Assembly (NCBI RefSeq): GCF_900109615.1
Contig: NZ_FOIX01000001.1
Span: forward strand, 124,001-188,000
Reading direction: 5' to 3'
From: Kaistella antarctica
GTDB taxonomy: Bacteria > Bacteroidota > Bacteroidia > Flavobacteriales > Weeksellaceae
Length of the DNA: 64,000 nt
Shown here: positions 27,391 through 34,776 of the stretch, piece after piece
How the letters are laid out: every line of letters starts with the position of its first letter
How positions within the stretch are numbered: the stretch's first letter is position 1
Notes under the pieces: generated by a model
Databases searched by the model: none
Told to the model about the DNA's origin: nothing
What the model saw: the letters and a program-made list of their open reading frames with translations, nothing else
Position numbers and translations under genes: made by a program

Positions 27391-27419
27391 AGAGCCGTAG
27401 TCACTACGGCTCTTTTTTT
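27391..27419 (+). terminator. Terminator of the LEA-like gene
   Basis: The 11-bp perfect stem AGAGCCGTAGT (27391-27401) with ACTACGGCTCT (27403-27413) closes over a single base, so the real loop is larger. A seven-T run ends at 27419. Confidence 0.9.
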
Positions 27420-27465
27420 ATGCTATAACCAATAAATATTTTTAAATTTGTCTAAAATTAAGATT

Positions 27466-28278
27466 ATGTCATACGGATTACTAAAAGGTAAGAAAGGAAT
27501 TATCTTCGGAGCTTTAAACGATCAGTCGATCGCTTGGAAAGTTGCAGAAAGATGTCATGAAGAAGGTGCAGAATTCATCTTATCAAATGCTCCTATCGCA
27601 ATGAGAATGGGCGAGATTGATGAATTGGCAAAAAAAACTGGCTCAGATGTTATTGCTGCTGATGCGACTTCTGTTGAAGATTTAGAGAAACTTTTTGCTC
27701 ACGCTGAAGAAAAATTTGGAAAAATTGATTTCATCCTTCACTCCATTGGTATGTCTGTAAACATTCGAAAAGGTAAAACCTATACCGATCTTAATTACGA
27801 TTTCTTAGAAAAAGGTTGGGACGTTTCTTCGGTTTCTTTCCATAAAGTGATGAAAGCTGCTTGGGATAGAGATATTATGAACGAATGGGGTTCAATCTTG
27901 GCGTTGACTTATATTGCTGCACAACGCGTATTCCCGAATTACGGTGATATGGCAGATAATAAATCGTACCTCGAAAGTATTGCCAGAAGTTTCGGATATT
28001 ATTGGGGCGACCGAAAAGTGCGTGTGAATACCATTTCGCAATCTCCGGTAATGACTAAGGCTGGTGCTGGGGTGAAAGGAATCAGTGGTTTCTTCAACTT
28101 CGCAGATAGCATGTCTCCACTTGGAAATGCTGATGCTTTGGATTGTGCGAACTATTGTGTAAGTATGTTCTCTGATTTAACAAGAAAGGTAACGATGCAG
28201 AATCTTTTCCATGATGGTGGTTTCAGCAAGACTGGGGTTTCACAGAAAATTGTAGATAAATTTGAAGATTTGCAATAA
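27466..28278 (+). CDS. fabI: Enoyl-[acyl-carrier-protein] reductase, NADH-type
   Basis: 270 aa. A short-chain dehydrogenase fold with GIIFGALNDQSIAW for NADH binding and the FabI catalytic Tyr-x6-Lys in YGDMADNK. It performs the last step of each fatty-acid elongation cycle. The frame opens at a TTG at 27448, but the ATG at 27466 fits the family start (MSYGLLKGKKG) and a -7 element TAAATTTG at 27443-27450 places the transcript start after 27448. Confidence 0.95.
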   Translation: MSYGLLKGKKGIIFGALNDQSIAWKVAERCHEEGAEFILSNAPIAMRMGEIDELAKKTGSDVIAADATSVEDLEKLFAHAEEKFGKIDFILHSIGMSVNIRKGKTYTDLNYDFLEKGWDVSSVSFHKVMKAAWDRDIMNEWGSILALTYIAAQRVFPNYGDMADNKSYLESIARSFGYYWGDRKVRVNTISQSPVMTKAGAGVKGISGFFNFADSMSPLGNADALDCANYCVSMFSDLTRKVTMQNLFHDGGFSKTGVSQKIVDKFEDLQ

Positions 28279-28300
28279 GTAAATTTTGCTTAAATATAAG

Positions 28301-28335
28301 ATCCGTCTCATTAATTAATGAGACGGATTTTTTTT
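28301..28335. terminator. Terminator of fabI
   Basis: A perfect 28-bp palindrome with half-site ATCCGTCTCATTAA (28301-28314) and T8 after it. It overlaps the stop of the convergent M28 gene, which it may also serve. Confidence 0.85.
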
Positions 28336-29677
28336 ATCTAGATACTTTTGGAATGACGGGTAAACTTTGATTTCCTGACACAGAAACACTTTGAACCGCA
28401 AATATGAAATTATCTTTTGAAAGCGGAACAATGTATGAAGTTTCAGTGGTGAAAATTTTATGCGTCCAAACCGATTGATCCGTTTCTCGGTATAAAACAT
28501 TATATCCTTTTACTTTTCCTGATTTAGGTTTCTCCCAGGTCAACTTGGTAGAATTAGAAAGTTCCTTTACATCCATCAAAACATTTTCAGGTTGCGGAGT
28601 TGACTTCGCTAAATTTGCAAGTACCGCTACATTCACGGCAGTATTGGTTTTCAGATAGTCAAAATCCATGAACTCGATTAAATCACCATATTTTATATTA
28701 TTTTCAGTCCGAATATCTTGATGCTGATGATCGTAATTTTCATAATAATCAGTCAGGCGAACCGCAGTGAATCCTTGATTAACAAATGGTGTATGATCGC
28801 CACCGCGTAAGAAACGGTCGTTTCTATAAATCAATTTTATATCAATATTGTTGACATATTTTTCACCAATTTCTTTTACATATCGTGCTAATTGTCGTGC
28901 GTTGCCATCATTTTCTAATCCCAGACTTCTTATTTTAGCTGCAGACTTGTCTGTTTCAAATGCCGATAATCCTTCACTGAAAACTCTTAGTTTTGGAGTT
29001 CCATCATTTTTTGGCGCATCGAATCTGTTGTTGCCTATCATATCATTATTCAAGACCGCTTCAATTTCCCAGTTGTCTGCCTTTGCTTTATCGGAAAGCA
29101 TTTTTGCTCCTAATAAACCTTGTTCTTCTCCACTTACGGCCACAAATAAGATGCTCATCGGGAATTTTGACTTGCTTAAAACTCTGGCAGATTCAATCAC
29201 AGCTGCTACTCCACTTCCATCATCATTTGCTCCGGGCGCGTAATCAGTGGAATTCAAAACGTCTGAAACTCTGGAATCCAAATGACCAGAAATGATAATA
29301 ATTCTTTTATCTAAAGGATCGGTTCCCTTCAGTAAGCCAATCGCGTTACCTAGATTGGTTACTTTATTTATTCTTTTTCCGTCCGGTTGTAAGTCTTCAT
29401 TTTGTAGATAAACTTCCATTCGTCCCCCAGAATTTTTCGCGTAATTTCTGAATTTGGATAACACCCAACTTCTTGCAGCGCCGATTCCCTTATCTTTATC
29501 AATGGTGGAACTCATGGTGTGACGGGTTCCGAAACTGACCAACTTTTCAACATTCGATTTTAAAGAATCTTTAGTAACTGCCTTTACGTAAGCTGAGATT
29601 TCAGGATCTTTATCGTATTTCTGAGCAGTTGCAATTACAGAAAGCAAAACGCTTACTAAGAGAATAGTTTTTTTCAT
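28334..29677 (-). CDS. Secreted M28 metallopeptidase with fibronectin-III domain
   Basis: 447 aa. A signal peptide (1-18) is followed by a pro-like region, an M28 catalytic domain (about 90-350; ISGHLDSR, GANDDGSGVA, SGEEQGLLG, NNDMIG, RGGDHTPF) and a C-terminal fibronectin type III-like domain (about 358-445). It probably trims peptides in the periplasm or at the surface. There is no type IX sorting domain. It overlaps the threonine aldolase gene upstream by 4 bp, so translation is coupled. Confidence 0.88.
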   Translation of the reverse strand: MKKTILLVSVLLSVIATAQKYDKDPEISAYVKAVTKDSLKSNVEKLVSFGTRHTMSSTIDKDKGIGAARSWVLSKFRNYAKNSGGRMEVYLQNEDLQPDGKRINKVTNLGNAIGLLKGTDPLDKRIIIISGHLDSRVSDVLNSTDYAPGANDDGSGVAAVIESARVLSKSKFPMSILFVAVSGEEQGLLGAKMLSDKAKADNWEIEAVLNNDMIGNNRFDAPKNDGTPKLRVFSEGLSAFETDKSAAKIRSLGLENDGNARQLARYVKEIGEKYVNNIDIKLIYRNDRFLRGGDHTPFVNQGFTAVRLTDYYENYDHQHQDIRTENNIKYGDLIEFMDFDYLKTNTAVNVAVLANLAKSTPQPENVLMDVKELSNSTKLTWEKPKSGKVKGYNVLYRETDQSVWTHKIFTTETSYIVPLSKDNFIFAVQSVSVSGNQSLPVIPKVSR

Positions 29678-30705
29678 TTTAAATTTTTTATTTCATTAAT
29701 AAACGTCGTTACCACTTCTTCAGTAGTTGCCCAAGAGGTAATGATGCGAATGGCTGACTGTTCGTCATTTAGTTTTTTCCATATATAAAAATCGAAATTC
29801 GCAGATAATTGGTCAATCTGACTTTGATTTAAAATTGGAAATATCTGATTGGTAAAGGTTTCACACAAAAAGTTACAATCTGCTTGTTGAAAAGCTTCTT
29901 TAATTCTCATCGCTTGCTGATTCGCATGTCTCGCCAAATCGAAATACAGATCATCTTTCAACAATTCTTGAAACTGAATCCCAAGCAAACGACCTTTTGC
30001 CAGCATTGCTCCTTTTTGTTTTAGATGAAAGCCGAATTCTTCTTGTAGATTTTCATTGTTAATGATAATTGCTTCCCCAATTAAAGCTCCGTTTTTTGTT
30101 CCTCCCAGATAAAAAGCGTCGGTATATTTTCCGAAATCTTCTAAAGTCAAATCATTGGTTTCTGCCGTTAAAGCATGTCCCAATCTTGCTCCGTCAACAA
30201 ATAGATAAAGATTACTCTCCTGACAGAATTGGTACAAATCCATCAATTCCTTTTTAGAATAAATTGTTCCTAATTCTGTAGAGTTTGAAATGTAAACTAA
30301 TTTTTGCTTGACTTGATGGGGTTTGTTTTGGTGAACATCGATAAGCTCTTGAATATCTTCTGATGAAATCTTTCCTTCCAAAGTTTCCAAACTGTGTACT
30401 TTATGACCCGTTGCTTCGATTGCACCACTTTCATTAGTGAAAATATGTCCCGTGGCAGGAGACACCACACTTTCATGTGGTCGCAAAAAAGCAGAGATCA
30501 CAATTAAATTGGCTTGTGTTCCACCTGAAACAAAATACACTTTAGATTTAGGATTATTTATTTTTTGTTTAATAATTACTTCTGCATTCATCGAGTATTC
30601 ATCCAATCCGTAACCATTCTGCTGACTTAAGTTAGACTGCAATAAAGTTTCCAAAATGCGGGGATGCGCACCTTCGGAATAATCATTTTTAAAAGAATAT
30701 TTCAT
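29674..30705 (-). CDS. ltaE: Low-specificity threonine aldolase, PLP-dependent
   Basis: 343 aa, fold-type I PLP enzyme. GGTQAN (phosphate binding), Asp in VDGARLGHAL and the Schiff-base Lys in LGGTKNGAL are present. It splits L-threonine or allo-threonine to glycine and acetaldehyde, or a related beta-hydroxy amino acid. A beta-eliminating lyase of the same fold is the alternative. It is the first gene of a two-gene unit with the M28 peptidase. Confidence 0.85.
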   Translation of the reverse strand: MKYSFKNDYSEGAHPRILETLLQSNLSQQNGYGLDEYSMNAEVIIKQKINNPKSKVYFVSGGTQANLIVISAFLRPHESVVSPATGHIFTNESGAIEATGHKVHSLETLEGKISSEDIQELIDVHQNKPHQVKQKLVYISNSTELGTIYSKKELMDLYQFCQESNLYLFVDGARLGHALTAETNDLTLEDFGKYTDAFYLGGTKNGALIGEAIIINNENLQEEFGFHLKQKGAMLAKGRLLGIQFQELLKDDLYFDLARHANQQAMRIKEAFQQADCNFLCETFTNQIFPILNQSQIDQLSANFDFYIWKKLNDEQSAIRIITSWATTEEVVTTFINEIKNLK

Positions 30706-30826
30706 GTACTAAAATTATAAAAAAAGGGTGATTTAACCGCTAGAATTTGGGTGAAATCACTTATGAATTATAATAATATTCAAACATCTTTGTATTGTCA
30801 TCACAACTAAAAACTAATAACTCATA

Positions 30827-30885
30827 TTTACATCCGGTTTTAATTAATTTATCCCAATTGCCATTTATTTTGTAATGGATGTAAA
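30827..30885. promoter_or_regulatory. Inverted repeat upstream of mntR
   Basis: TTTACATCC (30827-30835) pairs with GGATGTAAA (30877-30885), and CCATT/AATGG can pair inside. The 270-bp gap between ltaE and mntR otherwise holds only the second hairpin at 30916-30935 and the mntR -7 element. It could be a structured RNA or a protein site. Confidence 0.35.
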
Positions 30886-30915
30886 TTTTCTTCATGTATT
30901 TTTATTTAAATGTTA

Positions 30916-30954
30916 GCGTGTAATTCTTTACACGCTTTTATTTTGTTAGATTTG
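30916..30954 (+). promoter_or_regulatory. mntR promoter region with palindrome or terminator-like hairpin
   Basis: GCGTGTAA-TTCT-TTACACGC (30916-30935) is a perfect inverted repeat followed by a T-rich stretch. The mntR -7 element TAGATTTG is at 30947-30954, 22 bp before the ATG. The palindrome covers the -33 region. It could be an autoregulatory operator or the terminator of an unrecognised upstream RNA. Confidence 0.5.
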
Positions 30955-30975
30955 CGAATCCAACAATCTAACTTT

Positions 30976-31629
30976 ATGATTTCACTGACAGAAGAAAACT
31001 ACTTAAAAGCAATATTCCATTTAAGAAACGACGATAATACAGTAACGATTAATGAGTTAAGTAAGTTTTTAAATGTAAAGATGCCGAGCGTAAATAATAT
31101 GATGAAAAAATTTGCGCTTAAAAACTGGGTGATTTACGAGACGTACAAACCGTTAAAGGTGACGTTCGAAGGTAAAAAGCAGGCTGCCTTAATTGTAAGA
31201 AAACATCGACTTACCGAAATGTTCTTGGTTGAAAAAATGAATATTGGCTGGGAAAATGTACACGAAATTGCAGAACAGTTAGAGCATGTACATTCTGATT
31301 TGTTTTTTGACAAAATGGATGAGATGTTACAACATCCGAAATTCGATCCGCATGGAGAACCAATTCCCGATAAAGAAGGAAATATTATCGCACTAGATTT
31401 GCAGAAGTTAAGCTCCTGCAAAGTTGGAGACCAAATCCTTTTCACTTCAGTCACGGTTTCCGATGACGACTTCTTAACTTATCTCAATAGCAAGGAACTT
31501 GAATTAGGTAAAAAGCTAGAAATTTTAGAAATCGAAAAATACGATCAATCAATGACCATTTTAAGGGAAGACGGTTGCACAATCACTTTAAGCAAAATGG
31601 TTTGCGACAAAATTTTGGTAAAGCTTTAG
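30976..31629 (+). CDS. mntR: DtxR/MntR-family metal-dependent repressor
   Basis: 217 aa from ATG 30976 (MISLTEENYLKAI). An N-terminal winged helix (NVKMPSVNNMMKKF) is followed by a helical dimerisation and metal-binding domain with candidate ligands (Glu/His-rich VHEIAEQLEHVHSD, HPKFDPHGEPIP) and a C-terminal FeoA/SH3-like domain (about 145-217). Such proteins repress manganese or iron uptake genes when metal is plentiful. The frame is open further upstream (30910) but the promoter -7 at 30947-30954 excludes that. Whether it senses Mn or Fe is not decided. Confidence 0.87.
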   Translation: MISLTEENYLKAIFHLRNDDNTVTINELSKFLNVKMPSVNNMMKKFALKNWVIYETYKPLKVTFEGKKQAALIVRKHRLTEMFLVEKMNIGWENVHEIAEQLEHVHSDLFFDKMDEMLQHPKFDPHGEPIPDKEGNIIALDLQKLSSCKVGDQILFTSVTVSDDDFLTYLNSKELELGKKLEILEIEKYDQSMTILREDGCTITLSKMVCDKILVKL

Positions 31630-31648
31630 AATTTGTAGGTAGTCGTTC

Positions 31649-31680
31649 TTTGGAACATTAATCTAATTCCCTTAACTTTG
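31649..31680 (+). promoter_or_regulatory. Promoter of pruA
   Basis: TTTG (31649-31652), 20-bp spacer, TAACTTTG (31673-31680), 32 bp before the ATG. Good match to the Flavobacteriia consensus. Confidence 0.7.
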
Positions 31681-31712
31681 TAAAATTCAATAAATCAATA
31701 AAAAATAATTAT

Positions 31713-33338
31713 ATGTCAAAAGCAATTTCACAGGTTCCATTCGCTATTAATGAGCCAGTTATAACTTATGAGCCAGGATCAGATGAGGTAAAATCCCTGA
31801 TTGCAACTTATAAAAAAATGTGGAAAGAGAAAGTTGAAATCCCAATGGTTATTAACGGGAAAGAAATTACAACTTCGGAAAAAGTGGAAATTAATTCACC
31901 ACAAGATCATCAACATAATTTAGGTTTCTATTATAAAGGAGACATGACCCATGTGGACGATGCAATCAATACTGCCTTAGCCGCCAGAGAAAAATGGAAT
32001 AATTTAGGTTGGGAACAACGTGCAGCTATTTTCTTGAAAGCTGCCGACCTATTAGCTGGACCTTACAGAAATCGTTTAAATGCTGCAACAATGATTGCTC
32101 AAAGTAAAAATGTTCACCAGGCGGAAATTGATGCAGCTTGTGAGTTCATCGATTTCTTACGTTTCAATGTTGAGTTCATGACAGAAATGTACAGCGAACA
32201 ACCCGTTTCAGATAGTGGAATTTGGAACAGATCAGAATACCGACCGCTGGAAGGTTTTTGTTTCGCAGTAACTCCATTTAACTTTACAGCCATTGCCGGA
32301 AACTTGCCAACATGTATGGCAATGATGGGTAATGTCGTGGTTTGGAAACCGTCTGACAAACAAGTTTATTCAGCTACCGTTATTATGGATGCTTTGATTG
32401 AAGCGGGTTTACCTGCGGGAGTAATCAATATGATTTTCACAAGTGGAAAAGATACGGCAGCAAAAGTTTTTGCACATCCAGATTTTGCAGGACTTCATTT
32501 TACTGGTTCAACTTCAGTTTTCCAAAATATGTGGAAAACGATCGGCGATAATATTCACAATTATAAAACTTACCCAAGAATCGTAGGAGAAACTGGTGGA
32601 AAAGATTTCATCATGGTTCACCCATCTGCAAATGTCGATGCCGTTGCAACGGCAATGGTGCGCGGTGCTTTTGAATACCAAGGTCAGAAATGTTCTGCAG
32701 CTTCTAGAGCTTATGTTCCTAAATCTCTGTGGAATGAGGTGAAAGCTGTAATGGAAGCGCAGATGAAAACCATTAAGATGGGAAGTCCCGAAGATCCTTC
32801 TAATTTTGTGAACGCGGTTATTGATAAAAATTCTTTCGAAAAATGTAAAGGTTACATCGAGCGTGCTGAAAAATCAAGCGATGCAAAAGTAATTATCGGT
32901 GGAAAATGCGACGATTTAAAAGGATGGTTTGTTGAACCAACTGTAATTGAAGCATCTAACCCAAGATATGAATCTGTGTGTGAAGAAATCTTTGGACCAA
33001 TTCTTTCAGTTTATGTATATGAAGATTTAGACTGGACTGAAACTTTAAAATTAGTTGATGAAACATCTCCTTATTCTTTAACTGGAGCAATTTTCTCTCA
33101 AGACCGTTATGCGATCGATGAAGCGTACAAGGCATTAGAAAATGCAGCAGGAAACTTCTACATCAATGACAAACCAACTGGAGCAGTAGTAGGACAGCAA
33201 CCATTTGGTGGTGCGAGAGCCTCTGGAACCAATGATAAAGCCGGGTCTAAAATGAATTTGATGAGATGGGTTTCGGTAAGAAGTATTAAAGAAACTTTTG
33301 TTTCTCCGAAAGATTATAAGTATCCATATTTAGGATAA
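31713..33338 (+). CDS. pruA: L-glutamate gamma-semialdehyde (1-pyrroline-5-carboxylate) dehydrogenase
   Basis: 541 aa, a stand-alone ALDH4-type enzyme. The catalytic Cys is in GQKCSAASR (about residue 326) and the general-base Glu in VGETGGKDF. It oxidises glutamate semialdehyde to glutamate with NAD+, the second step of proline breakdown. Proline dehydrogenase is not in this window. Monocistronic, with its own promoter and terminator. Confidence 0.95.
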   Translation: MSKAISQVPFAINEPVITYEPGSDEVKSLIATYKKMWKEKVEIPMVINGKEITTSEKVEINSPQDHQHNLGFYYKGDMTHVDDAINTALAAREKWNNLGWEQRAAIFLKAADLLAGPYRNRLNAATMIAQSKNVHQAEIDAACEFIDFLRFNVEFMTEMYSEQPVSDSGIWNRSEYRPLEGFCFAVTPFNFTAIAGNLPTCMAMMGNVVVWKPSDKQVYSATVIMDALIEAGLPAGVINMIFTSGKDTAAKVFAHPDFAGLHFTGSTSVFQNMWKTIGDNIHNYKTYPRIVGETGGKDFIMVHPSANVDAVATAMVRGAFEYQGQKCSAASRAYVPKSLWNEVKAVMEAQMKTIKMGSPEDPSNFVNAVIDKNSFEKCKGYIERAEKSSDAKVIIGGKCDDLKGWFVEPTVIEASNPRYESVCEEIFGPILSVYVYEDLDWTETLKLVDETSPYSLTGAIFSQDRYAIDEAYKALENAAGNFYINDKPTGAVVGQQPFGGARASGTNDKAGSKMNLMRWVSVRSIKETFVSPKDYKYPYLG

Positions 33339-33370
33339 TATCTGAAATTTCTATTCAACAAAGAAAAACC

Positions 33371-33405
33371 AATCCGTCTTGCTGATATAGTGAGACGGAT
33401 TTTTT
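33371..33405 (+). terminator. Terminator of pruA
   Basis: Stem AATCCGTCT (33371-33379) with AGACGGATT (33393-33401), T tail to 33405. The stem core is shared with the fabI terminator. Confidence 0.85.
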
Positions 33406-33439
33406 AAATCTTTTAACAAAACTTTAATGATTTGGAAAT

Positions 33440-33461
33440 TATCTTTGGCACAGATTTTACA
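33440..33461 (+). promoter_or_regulatory. Promoter candidate of the YtxH-like gene
   Basis: TATCTTTG (33440-33447) fits the -7 consensus but has no TTG partner. The overlapping TTGGCAC-N5-TTAC (33445-33460) also resembles a sigma-54 -24/-12 element with GG-N10-AC in place of GC. Confidence 0.3.
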
Positions 33462-33511
33462 TCACATACCACATATAATTACTTATTCATTAAATTTAAA
33501 AACATACTATT

Positions 33512-33754
33512 ATGAGCACTAAAAAGAACGGATTATTAGCATTGCTAGGACTTGGAGCATTAGCGTGGTGGAAATACAAGAATTCTTCAGATGAAGATAA
33601 ACAAGCTGTAAAAGACACGGTAAATAATGCAAAGGACAATTTCAACAAATGGGGAAATGATTTAAAATCAAAAGCAGGCGACGTTGCTTCGCAAGTGAAA
33701 GATAAAGTTAACGATACTAAGACTTCAGTTGAAGATTCAATGAATCAAAACTAA
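33512..33754 (+). CDS. Small YtxH/LEA-like membrane-anchored protein
   Basis: 80 aa. A short hydrophobic N-terminus (LLALLGLGALAWW, about 8-20) may anchor it in the inner membrane. The rest is a polar amphipathic helix with roughly 11-residue periodicity (VKDTVNNAKDN, FNKWGNDLKSK, AGDVASQVKDK, VNDTKTSVEDS). It resembles YtxH general-stress proteins. Function unknown. It is transcribed alone between two strong terminators. Confidence 0.7.
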   Translation: MSTKKNGLLALLGLGALAWWKYKNSSDEDKQAVKDTVNNAKDNFNKWGNDLKSKAGDVASQVKDKVNDTKTSVEDSMNQN

Positions 33755-33790
33755 AATCAAACTTTCTATCACATTCATATATTTAAGAAA

Positions 33791-33824
33791 AATCGCAGTG
33801 TAAATTTACACTGCGATTTTTTTT
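33791..33824 (+). terminator. Terminator of the YtxH-like gene
   Basis: A perfect 28-bp palindrome with half-site AATCGCAGTGTAAA (33791-33804), followed by eight T. Confidence 0.9.
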
Positions 33825-33889
33825 GTTTTATACTCCGAAATTATTTAGAAAGTTTATTTCAGGTGTTCGGATTGAGTAGGAAAATTCTC

Positions 33890-34744
33890 TTACTTCAATA
33901 AGGCATCAAAAGTATCACCCTGACGGATATCTCCCGTGTTGTAGCCTTTCATAAACCAATCACGTCGCTGGGCAGAACTGCCGTGCGTAAATCCTTCTTG
34001 GTTAACATAACCTTGCGACCTTTTCTGAATATTGTCATCACCAACTGCTTCCGCTGCAGAAATAGCGGATTCAATATCACCTGGCTCTAAAAATTTCTCT
34101 CGGTTATCGGTTTGCTTGGCCCAAAGTCCAGCATAAAAATCTGCTTGCAATTCGGTTGCTACTGAAACGCGATTCATTTCTGCTTCAGAATATCTTCCGC
34201 TACTCCGCAACTGATCTACTTTTTGTGTTGTTCCCAAAAGAGTTTGTACATGATGACCCATTTCGTGCGCCATTACATAAGCGATTGAGAATTCAGTTAC
34301 CGTTGCTCCGAACCGTTGCTCTAATTCTTTGAAGAAACTCATATCCATATAAACCGTTTGATCGGCGGGGCAATAAAAAGGTCCCATCGCTGCTTGCGCC
34401 GTTCCGCAACCAGATTGAGTTACTGCTTCAAACATAACGACTTTCGCTGGTTGGTACTGCATTCCGTTCTCACTGAATACTTTTGTCCAAGTTTTTTCAT
34501 TTTCTGCCGTAATCATTTGAACGAACTCACGAACTTTAAGTTCATTTTCGTTTAGATCACGTTGTTCTGTCTGTGCGCCACTATCCATTCCTGAGGATAA
34601 AATTGCAGAAGGATCGCCACCCAGAAAAAATATGATGGCTGCAATAATTAAAGTTCCCAGACCACCGCCTACAAGCATTCCGCCACCGCCACCAGAACCA
34701 CGTCGGTCGTCTACATTACCGCTTCTACCACTTGTCCATTTCAT
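33890..34744 (-). CDS. Membrane-anchored neutral zinc metallopeptidase (YpfJ family)
   Basis: 284 aa. A Gly/Arg-rich N-terminus precedes one transmembrane helix (about 27-42), then the catalytic domain with zinc motif HEMGHH and downstream ELQADFYAGLWA, which supplies the third ligand. The family (E. coli YpfJ, K. pneumoniae KPN_02809) is annotated as a peptidase on motif grounds; substrates are unknown. It follows the LtaS-like gene on the same strand with a 32-bp gap, so they may be co-transcribed. Confidence 0.87.
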   Translation of the reverse strand: MKWTSGRSGNVDDRRGSGGGGGMLVGGGLGTLIIAAIIFFLGGDPSAILSSGMDSGAQTEQRDLNENELKVREFVQMITAENEKTWTKVFSENGMQYQPAKVVMFEAVTQSGCGTAQAAMGPFYCPADQTVYMDMSFFKELEQRFGATVTEFSIAYVMAHEMGHHVQTLLGTTQKVDQLRSSGRYSEAEMNRVSVATELQADFYAGLWAKQTDNREKFLEPGDIESAISAAEAVGDDNIQKRSQGYVNQEGFTHGSSAQRRDWFMKGYNTGDIRQGDTFDALLK

Positions 34745-34776
34745 AATTAAATCTTTTGCTAAAAATACAAAAAAAA

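Noticed and set aside
30910-30975. A 22-codon N-terminal extension of MntR.
   Set aside because: The -7 promoter element and the palindrome lie inside it; the family start MISLTEENYLK is at 30976.
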